A DNA stretch of 5,989 bases from Planctomycetota bacterium (lineage in GTDB: Bacteria; Planctomycetota; UBA1135): the NCBI GenBank assembly GCA_027021325.1, contig JALUUN010000621.1, forward strand, positions 1 through 5,989, read 5' to 3'. Every line of letters begins with the position of its first letter. Position 1 is the stretch's first letter. The position numbers were made by a program, and so were the translations under genes. The notes beneath the pieces are model-generated. The model was not told the DNA's origin. It made no database searches and saw nothing but the letters and a program-made list of their open reading frames with translations. Positions 1 through 4,109 of the stretch are shown here, piece by piece.

Positions 1-78
1 GTCCGGAGCGTTCTTGTCGAGGCTCCCGACGTTGCGCGGGTGCTGGTAGTGGTCGATGACCTTGTCGCTGTAACTCAT
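1..78 (-). CDS. iscU: Fe-S cluster assembly scaffold IscU, N-terminal part (runs off left edge)
   Basis: Only the first 26 codons are present, beginning MSYSDKVIDHYQHPRNVGSL. This closely matches the start of bacterial IscU/NifU-N scaffold proteins (the 'Y-x-KVIDHY-x-x-PRNVGS' opening). From family knowledge, IscU receives sulfur from IscS and iron to build [2Fe-2S]/[4Fe-4S] clusters in the cytoplasm on three conserved Cys, all of which lie beyond the window edge. The gene follows iscS after a 27-base gap on the same strand, so it is the third gene of an iscR-iscS-iscU operon. The ATG is chosen because the family starts exactly here. There is no purine-rich Shine-Dalgarno before it (the upstream bases are pyrimidine-rich), so its initiation may depend on translation of iscS. 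Identity is confident despite the short length, because both the N-terminal signature and the neighbour agree. Confidence 0.9.
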   Translation of the reverse strand, partial: MSYSDKVIDHYQHPRNVGSLDKNAPD

Positions 79-105
79 GGCTGGAGAAGGGCTGCTTCGG
101 GGGCT

Positions 106-1332
106 TCAGGCGTGGGCATTCCACTCGACGGTGCGGGGGTCGATGCCCTCGAGGGCCATCTCGTAGAGGGGAGACATCTCGCGCAGGCGGCGTACCGCCT
201 CGATGGTGCGGTCGGCGACGGTCTCGATCTCCTCGGAGGTGTTGAAGCGGCCGACGCCGAAGCGGATCGAAGAGTGTGCCAGGTCGTCGCCGACGTCCAT
301 GGCGCGGAGCACGTGGGAGGGCTCGAGGCTGGCGCTGGTGCAGGCCGAGCCCGAGCTCACGGCGATGCCCTCCAGGCCCATGAGGAGGGACTCGCCCTCG
401 ACATAGGCGAAGGACAGGTTGAGGTTGCCGGCGAGGCGCTCCGTCGGGTGGCCGTTGAGCTTGACGAAGTCCAGTTCGGTGGTCAGGCGCTCCTGCAGGC
501 GGTCGCGCAGGGCGCGGATCCGCGGCGTCTCTTCGTCGCGCAGCTCCAGGCACAGGCGCATGGCCTCGCCGAAACCGACGATGCCGGGGACGTTCAGGGT
601 GCCCGAGCGCAGGCCGCGCTCATGGCCGCCGCCGTAGAGGATCGGCTCCAGACGCACCCGTGGATTGCGGCGCCGGACGTAGAGGGCGCCGACCCCCTTG
701 GGGCCGTAGATCTTGTGGGCCGAGCAGCTCAGGAGGTCGATGCCCAGGGCCTCGACGTCGATCTCCATCTTGCCGGCGGTCTGGGTGGCGTCGCAGTGGT
801 AGAGGACGCCGCGTTCCTTGCACAGGGCTGCGATCTCGGCGATCGGCTGCAGGGTTCCGACCTCGTTGTTGCCGTGCATGATGGACACGAGAACCGTGTC
901 CTCGCGCAGGGCCTCGCGCAGCTCCTCCAGGTGGATGCGGCCGTACCCGTCGGTGCCGAGGACCGTGACTTTCCAGCCCTCATGCTCCAGGGCCTTCATC
1001 GGGTCGAGGACCGCCTTGTGCTCGGTGGCGCAGGTGATCAGGTGCCGGCCCTTCTCGGCGTACATCCGGGCGGCGCCGAGGATGGCGATGTTGTTGGACT
1101 CGGTGGCGCCGCTCGTGAAGACGATCTCCCGCGCCCTGGCCCCGAGGCCGGCGGCGACGAGCTCGCGCGCCTCCTCGACGGCCTTCTCCGCCTCCCAGCC
1201 GAAGGCATGATTGCGGCTGGCGGCGTTGCCGTACCGGTCACAGAAGTACGGCAGCATCTTCTCCAGCACCCGCGGGTCCACCCGCGTGGTGGCCTGGTTG
1301 TCGAGGTAGATCCGGGTCTCGGCGTCGGTCAT
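106..1332 (-). CDS. iscS: Cysteine desulfurase IscS (group I)
   Basis: A complete 408-residue PLP enzyme (E. coli IscS is 404). It takes sulfur from L-cysteine, giving alanine and an enzyme persulfide passed to IscU and other acceptors. Visible landmarks: the opening IYLDNQATTRVDPRV; SGATESNN near residues 74-81; His105 in ATEHK, stacking on PLP; the Schiff-base Lys207 in SAHKIYGPKG; the GGGHERGLRSGT stretch near 234-245; and the mobile catalytic loop SSGSACTSASLEPSHVLRA with Cys331. The long catalytic loop and the C-terminal tail (PLYEMALEGID...VEWNAHA) mark group I IscS rather than SufS. The frame stays open upstream to an ATG at 1407, but that would add 25 Pro-rich residues overlapping iscR. 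The ATG at 1332 gives the family N-terminus and is preferred. No good Shine-Dalgarno precedes it. It lies 46 bases after iscR and 27 before iscU. No key residue is missing. Confidence 0.97.
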   Translation of the reverse strand: MTDAETRIYLDNQATTRVDPRVLEKMLPYFCDRYGNAASRNHAFGWEAEKAVEEARELVAAGLGARAREIVFTSGATESNNIAILGAARMYAEKGRHLITCATEHKAVLDPMKALEHEGWKVTVLGTDGYGRIHLEELREALREDTVLVSIMHGNNEVGTLQPIAEIAALCKERGVLYHCDATQTAGKMEIDVEALGIDLLSCSAHKIYGPKGVGALYVRRRNPRVRLEPILYGGGHERGLRSGTLNVPGIVGFGEAMRLCLELRDEETPRIRALRDRLQERLTTELDFVKLNGHPTERLAGNLNLSFAYVEGESLLMGLEGIAVSSGSACTSASLEPSHVLRAMDVGDDLAHSSIRFGVGRFNTSEEIETVADRTIEAVRRLREMSPLYEMALEGIDPRTVEWNAHA

Positions 1333-1343
1333 GGACTTCGGGG

Positions 1344-1360
1344 GGAGCCCGGCGGGCTCC
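1344..1360 (-). promoter_or_regulatory. Perfect hairpin in the iscR-iscS spacer
   Basis: On the mRNA strand GGAGCCC-GCC-GGGCTCC forms a 7-bp G/C-rich stem with a 3-base loop (or 6 bp with 5). It sits 18 bases after the iscR stop and ends 11 bases before the iscS ATG. A C-run, not a U-run, follows, so it does not look like an intrinsic terminator. The only purine-rich GGAG in the iscS leader is inside the 5' arm. Plausible roles are mRNA stabilisation or processing between regulator and enzyme, partial attenuation, or control of iscS initiation. The base pairing is seen directly; the role is inference. Arms of this kind are not rare in DNA this GC-rich. Confidence 0.4.
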
Positions 1361-1378
1361 AGAGCGTCAAGGGCGGAT

Positions 1379-1804
1379 TCAGGAGGAGGGAGAGGGGGCG
1401 GGGGCACCCGCCGGACCGTGGACCACTTCCTCCAGGGTGAAGTCCTCGAGGACCGCCTCGAGGCGCCGGGCGACCTCGCCGATGCCGCGCTTGATGGTGC
1501 AGCGCGGCGACAGGTCGCAGTCGCCCTGATAGCACTCGGCGAAGATCGTCGGCCCTTCCAGGACGTTCACGATCCGGCCGAGGGTCAGCCGTCCGGGGTC
1601 CTCCCGCAGGCGGTAGCCGCCTCCGGGACCGCGGACGGCCTCGACGAGGCCGGCTTGCGAAAGGTCTTTCAGGATCTCGGCCAGGAGCCGGCGCGGCACG
1701 TCCAGGTTCTCGGTGATCTCCCGGACGCTGTGGAAGCGGCCCCCCGCCCGGGCCAGCCAGGCCAGGGCCATGAGTCCGTATTCTGTGCGCCGGGTGAGCC
1801 GCAT
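1379..1804 (-). CDS. iscR: Rrf2-family Fe-S-responsive regulator IscR
   Basis: A 141-residue Rrf2 transcription factor (E. coli IscR is 162). It opens MRLTRRTEYGLMALAWLA, the typical Rrf2 start. A helix-turn-helix spans about residues 25-54, followed by the wing RGPGGGYRL near 58-66. The cluster-binding region has Cys91, Cys96 and Cys102 (C-x4-C-x5-C), against C-x5-C-x5-C in E. coli IscR. The His that serves as the fourth ligand in E. coli (three residues after the last Cys) is Lys here. The C-terminus is short and ends in a Pro/Ala/Ser tail. As first gene of the isc operon it most likely autoregulates through the inverted repeat in its promoter. Two ATGs are in tandem (1807 and 1804). The second matches the family start and has better spacing from the GGAG; the first remains possible. 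RirA or a general Rrf2 regulator are alternatives, but position favours IscR. Confidence 0.9.
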   Translation of the reverse strand: MRLTRRTEYGLMALAWLARAGGRFHSVREITENLDVPRRLLAEILKDLSQAGLVEAVRGPGGGYRLREDPGRLTLGRIVNVLEGPTIFAECYQGDCDLSPRCTIKRGIGEVARRLEAVLEDFTLEEVVHGPAGAPAPSPSS

Positions 1805-1809
1805 CATGG

Positions 1810-1845
1810 CTCCCCTAAATTAGCACCGGTTTGGTGCTCTTTCAA
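1810..1845 (-). promoter_or_regulatory. Strong sigma70-like promoter of iscRSU
   Basis: On the minus strand TTGAAA (1845-1840), a 17-base spacer and TAATTT (1822-1817) form a near-consensus housekeeping promoter, the best one seen in the window. Counting from the -10 box, transcription should begin around 1810-1811. That leaves only 3-7 bases before the tandem ATGs at 1807/1804, so the mRNA would be nearly leaderless. The AGGGGAG at 1816-1810 resembles a Shine-Dalgarno sequence but would lie at or before the predicted start site and mostly be absent from the transcript. The hexamers and spacing are seen directly; the start site is inferred. Confidence 0.75.
1822..1838. promoter_or_regulatory. 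Inverted-repeat operator inside the iscR promoter (candidate IscR site)
   Basis: AGCACC-GGTTT-GGTGCT (plus strand) is a perfect inverted repeat with 6-base arms and a 5-base centre. It fills the spacer between the -35 and -10 hexamers almost exactly and touches the -10. A dimeric Rrf2 protein bound here would block RNA polymerase, which fits autorepression by IscR. It does not obviously match the E. coli IscR type 1 or type 2 consensus, so the recognition sequence may be lineage-specific. The repeat is seen directly; the ligand is inferred from position. Confidence 0.6.
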
Positions 1846-1905
1846 GGGCGGAAATCCGGCCGGATGCCCTCCGGTGCGGCGCCCTGTCCTTCCTGGCTCC
1901 CGCCC

Positions 1906-2385
1906 ATGGTCCGCGTCCGCCCCACCCCCAAGGGTCTGCCCCCGGAACTCCTGGTCGACGGCATCCCGGTGCACTCCAAGTGTGCCACCTGCCTGCCGGC
2001 GCAGTGCTGCCACTATGTCGCCCTGGAGACCGACAAGCCCACGAGCAAGGCCGACTTCGAGGACCTCCTCTGGTTCGTGGCCCACGACGGCGTGAGCGTC
2101 TACGTGGACGAGGGCTCCTGGTACGTCCAGTTCGAGACCCGCTGCTCCTTCCTCGCGGCGAACAACCTCTGCCAGGCCTACGACCGCCGCCCGCGGATCT
2201 GCGTCGAGTACCACCCCGACGAGTGCGACCGCGACGAGCCCGCGGGCTACGACCACCACTTCCACACCTTCGACGAGCTCTACGCCTACGCCCGCAAGCG
2301 CTTCAAGCGCTTCGCGACCACGGGGGAGAAAGAGGCGCGCAAGCGCAAGAAGGCCCTGGCGCGCCGGCGCAAGATCCGGGTCTAG
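1906..2385 (+). CDS. YkgJ/CxxCxxCC-type cysteine-cluster protein, putative metal-binding
   Basis: A 159-residue soluble protein with eight Cys. An N-terminal C-x2-C-x4-CC group (Cys26, 29, 34, 35; CATCLPAQCC) is followed by Cys80, Cys89, Cys99 and Cys107 in the frame RCSFL...LCQAYDRRPRICVEY...C. This is the pattern of the YkgJ-like 'zinc- or iron-chelating' family, whose members typically carry C-x-[FY]-L, C-x-x-[Y]-x-x-RP-x-x-C and a last Cys. A His/Asp-rich stretch (YDHHFHTFDEL, about 115-125) and a strongly basic Lys/Arg tail (about 130-159) follow. The biochemical role of the family is not established; bound Zn, Fe or an Fe-S cluster are all possible. It is divergent from iscR with about 100 bases between start codons. 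The frame is open from a TTG at 1831 and an ATG at 1864, but that part has weaker third-position GC and no family residues, so the ATG at 1906 is preferred. No clear Shine-Dalgarno is seen. Confidence 0.85.
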   Translation: MVRVRPTPKGLPPELLVDGIPVHSKCATCLPAQCCHYVALETDKPTSKADFEDLLWFVAHDGVSVYVDEGSWYVQFETRCSFLAANNLCQAYDRRPRICVEYHPDECDRDEPAGYDHHFHTFDELYAYARKRFKRFATTGEKEARKRKKALARRRKIRV

Positions 2386-2391
2386 GTCTCT

Positions 2392-2410
2392 CCGAGCTCG
2401 CGGGAGCCGG
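2392..2410 (+). terminator. Possible weak terminator hairpin after the cysteine-cluster gene
   Basis: Six bases after the stop codon, CCG-A-GCTC pairs with GAGC-CGG across a GCGG loop: a 7-bp stem with one bulged A. Only a poor pyrimidine/T stretch follows. It sits in the 54-base gap between two convergent genes, where a terminator is expected. The stem is visible; termination is inferred and weak. Confidence 0.3.
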
Positions 2411-2439
2411 TTCCGGCACGGTCCTTCTCGGTTCCTGCT

Positions 2440-2901
2440 TCAGGGGCGCTCCGGCTCTTCGCCTCCCCGGCGCCGGCCGCGGGCGCCGGGGGCGCAGCGC
2501 TCGAGGACCTCGCGCAGTTCCGCGGGCAGCCGCGCCGGCCGTCCGCCGCCGCGCCGCACGCAGGCGAGTTCGACCTCGCCGGTGGCGCAGAGCCGGCTGC
2601 CGTCCTCCTCCAGGCGGAGCTCGTGGGCGAAGCGCAGGGTCGTCGCCGACCAGGCGGCGATCCAGGTGTGGACCGTAGCCAGATCGTCGTAGCGCAGGGG
2701 GCTGCGGTAGCGGCAGCGCGCCTCGGTCACCGGCAGGGCCAGGCCCAGGCGTTCCTCCATGTCGCGGTAGCGGAAACCCTCTTCCCGCATCCACTCCACC
2801 CGGCCGAGTTCGAAGAGGGCCAGGTAGCGGCCATAGTAGAGATAGCCCATGGAGTCGATGTCCCGGTACAGGATCCGGTAGCGCGCCTGGCGGACGATCA
2901 T
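2440..2901 (-). CDS. Hotdog-fold acyl-CoA thioesterase (YbgC/FadM/4HBT type)
   Basis: A 153-residue protein of the 4-hydroxybenzoyl-CoA thioesterase superfamily, which hydrolyses acyl-CoA to free acid and CoA in the cytoplasm. The diagnostic N-terminal motif is present: YRDIDSMGYLYYGRYLALFELGRVEWM (about residues 12-38) matches 'Y-x-D-x-D-x-x-G-x-x-Y-x-x-Y-x-x-x-x-E-x-x-R'. Asp16 is the expected catalytic acid. The His found after the Tyr in YbgC is Tyr23 here, as in some 4HBT relatives. The strand pattern then follows (VTEARCRYRSPLRYDDLATVHTWI and so on). The Arg/Gly/Glu tail after about 137 is not part of the fold. It is not beside tol-pal genes, the usual home of ybgC, so the substrate cannot be named. 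The ATG at 2901 is the only credible start, because an in-frame TAG lies just upstream. No Shine-Dalgarno is present; a TAGAAT -10-like box ends 10 bases before the ATG. Confidence 0.87.
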   Translation of the reverse strand: MIVRQARYRILYRDIDSMGYLYYGRYLALFELGRVEWMREEGFRYRDMEERLGLALPVTEARCRYRSPLRYDDLATVHTWIAAWSATTLRFAHELRLEEDGSRLCATGEVELACVRRGGGRPARLPAELREVLERCAPGARGRRRGGEEPERP

Positions 2902-2987
2902 GGAGGGCGGATTCTAGCCCGGCATGGCGGCGAGCCTCCTTCTCTGCTAGAAACCCTCCTTCCCGGCGTCCCGGCACCCCCGCCGCC
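2902..2987. promoter_or_regulatory. Divergent promoter region between the thioesterase and membrane-protein genes
   Basis: This 86-base gap separates two divergently transcribed genes and must hold both promoters. On the minus strand TAGAAT (2916-2911) is a 5/6 match to a -10 box; a start about 7 bases on would fall near 2904, three bases before the thioesterase ATG. No convincing -35 lies 17 bases upstream of it. On the plus strand TAGAAA (2948-2953) is a weaker -10 candidate for the membrane gene, with about 28 bases of leader. Hexamers are seen; function is inferred. Confidence 0.4.
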
Positions 2988-3899
2988 ATGACGACGACGG
3001 AACTGCGCCCCCTGCCCGACACCAGCACGCGGATGGTCCAGGCCATCCTGCTCTCCTTTCTGTGTCCGGGAGCCGGCCATCTGCGCGCAGGGCGTCCTCT
3101 CCAGGGGCTTTTCTGGTGCCTCCTCGTCCAGGGGATGTTCTTCACCGGTCTGCACCTGGTCGGCAACGCCCAGCTGGACTGGGGGACGGCCGTGGCCCCC
3201 GGCGGCCGCCCGCTCCTCTTCCTCCTCATCCCCGAGCTCGGCAACTTTCCGGGCACCTGGTTCGCGGGCCTCTTCCTCCAGTCCGCCGAGGCCGGCGGCC
3301 GCTATCCCGAGTTCTTCCCGCACCGCGACCTGGGCTACGCCCTGAGCGGCGCAGCCGGCATCCTCGCCGCCTTCGCCGCGGCCCACGCCGCCGGCGCGGT
3401 CCTGGCCGCCCGCGAGCGTCCCGCCGGACCGGTGCCGCAGGTCCACCCGGGCAGCGCCGCTCTCCTCACCCTCCTGCTCCCGGGACTTGGCCACTGGCGG
3501 ACCGGGCGGCGCTTCAAGGCGCTGTGGTTCGGAGGCCTGATCCTCGGCCTCTTCGTGCTCGGCCTCGCCCTGGGCGACTTCGCCGACCTGGAACGCCAGC
3601 GCCACCCCTACTACTGGACCGGGCAGATGTTCCTCGGTCCCGTGGCCTGGATCCTGACGGTGCTGCTCGCCGACCTGCGCTTCACCCGGGTCCTTCCCTA
3701 CCAGGATGCGGGCCTGCTCTTCACGACCGCCGCCGGGCTCTTCACCGTGATCGCCGCCCTGGACGCCTGGCACCGGGCGGAGCAGGACTGGCTCCGGGCC
3801 GCCCGGCGTCCGGATCCCGAGGCCGGCGCGTGGGAGCCGGGGCCCGACGAGCCGGACAGTGCAGCGCCCGCCGCCCCGCCGGGGGAGGAGGCGCCATGA
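2988..3899 (+). CDS. Polytopic membrane protein with internally duplicated PGxGHxxxGR module
   Basis: A 303-residue integral membrane protein of unknown function, possibly one of the DUF6677-like proteins (recalled from memory, not verified). Hydrophobic segments lie around residues 17-27, 38-58, 74-83, 117-141, 155-168, 177-198, 214-230 and 240-261. The tail from 262 on is polar and rich in Pro, Ala, Glu and Asp, probably cytoplasmic. The same module occurs twice: FLCPGAGHLRAGRPLQGLFW (24-43) and LLLPGLGHWRTGRRFKALWF (162-181), each followed by a long hydrophobic helix. Pro-Gly-x-Gly-His plus Gly-Arg turns of this kind recall the turn between helix pairs in TM2-like small membrane proteins; that comparison is inference. 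No enzymatic motif is recognised. Its 3' end overlaps the next gene by ATGA, so the two are coupled. The ATG at 2988 is taken because the hydrophobic part follows directly; no Shine-Dalgarno is visible. Confidence 0.85.
   Translation: MTTTELRPLPDTSTRMVQAILLSFLCPGAGHLRAGRPLQGLFWCLLVQGMFFTGLHLVGNAQLDWGTAVAPGGRPLLFLLIPELGNFPGTWFAGLFLQSAEAGGRYPEFFPHRDLGYALSGAAGILAAFAAAHAAGAVLAARERPAGPVPQVHPGSAALLTLLLPGLGHWRTGRRFKALWFGGLILGLFVLGLALGDFADLERQRHPYYWTGQMFLGPVAWILTVLLADLRFTRVLPYQDAGLLFTTAAGLFTVIAALDAWHRAEQDWLRAARRPDPEAGAWEPGPDEPDSAAPAAPPGEEAP
3884..3891 (+). promoter_or_regulatory. Ribosome binding site for the small membrane protein
   Basis: GGAGGAGG lies 4-11 bases before the ATG at 3896, inside the end of the preceding gene. 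It is the clearest Shine-Dalgarno sequence in the window and decides the start of a gene hidden within a longer open frame. Genes elsewhere in the window mostly lack one. Confidence 0.8.
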
Positions 3900-4099
3900 C
3901 GACCCTCGCCGTCCAGCTCCTCCTGCTGCTGGTCTTCAGTGCCGTGCTCGGGGGCATCGCCAGCGCCTATCGGGACGACGACCGCCGGGCCATCCTCCGG
4001 GGAACGGTGCGCCGGGGCCTGACCTTCGCCCTGGCGGTGGCCACCCTGGCCGTGGCCTCCTGGGTCGTGGATCTTCTCTTCCTGCGGCCGGACTCCTGA
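3896..4099 (+). CDS. Small two-helix membrane protein coupled to the upstream membrane gene
   Basis: A 67-residue protein starting MTTLAVQLLLLLVFSAVLGG. It has two hydrophobic helices (about 3-23 and 42-64) joined by a charged loop, SAYRDDDRRAILRGTVRRG (about 23-41). I do not recognise a family and infer no enzymatic function. The start is well supported: a strong GGAGGAGG precedes the ATG, and the start overlaps the stop of the previous gene (ATGA at 3896-3899), the classic arrangement for translational coupling. It is likely a partner subunit of the duplicated-module membrane protein. The same frame is open far upstream (from 3062), but that part reads as Arg/Pro/Gly-rich shadow of the preceding gene. 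It ends six bases before the stop of the convergent sulfatase-fold gene. Confidence 0.85.
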   Translation: MTTLAVQLLLLLVFSAVLGGIASAYRDDDRRAILRGTVRRGLTFALAVATLAVASWVVDLLFLRPDS

Positions 4100-4109
4100 G
4101 ACGTCTCAG
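4096..4109. repeat. Perfect 14-bp palindrome holding both convergent stop codons
   Basis: CTGAGACGTCTCAG is a perfect palindrome. The TGA stop of the small membrane gene (4097-4099) and the TGA of the sulfatase-fold gene on the other strand (4108-4106) are mirror images within it. In RNA it could form a 5-bp stem with an ACGT loop on either strand. No T-run follows on either side, so a strong bidirectional terminator is not evident. It may act as a weak one or be chance. Confidence 0.6.

Noticed and set aside
1365..1370. TTGACG on the minus strand as a -35 box for a separate iscS promoter
   Set aside because: The matching -10 position is C-rich (CTCCCC), so no promoter can be built there.
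1333..1407. N-terminal extension of IscS from the ATG at 1407
   Set aside because: The 25 extra residues are Pro/Leu/Ala-rich, overlap iscR and have no counterpart in the family; the ATG at 1332 gives the normal start.
40..1440. Long plus-strand open frame (466 codons) opposite iscS
   Set aside because: It is antisense to an unmistakable iscS. The translation is low-complexity Gly/Ala/Asp/Val-rich, as expected from high third-position GC on the other strand.
1831..1905. Earlier starts (TTG 1831, ATG 1864) for the cysteine-cluster gene; TTG 1831 sits 10 bases after a TAAATT box
   Set aside because: The added residues show no family similarity and clearly weaker third-position GC than the body of the gene. 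The leaderless option at the TTG is intriguing but not supported by the protein.
2405..2416. GCCGG-TT-CCGGC palindrome after the cysteine-cluster gene as a terminator
   Set aside because: The 2-base loop is too small for the full stem and no T-run follows; the neighbouring bulged hairpin is the better candidate.
2303..3256. Minus-strand open frame (317 codons) across the thioesterase and membrane genes
   Set aside because: Arg/Pro/Gly-rich shadow translation, overlapping two well-supported genes on other frames.
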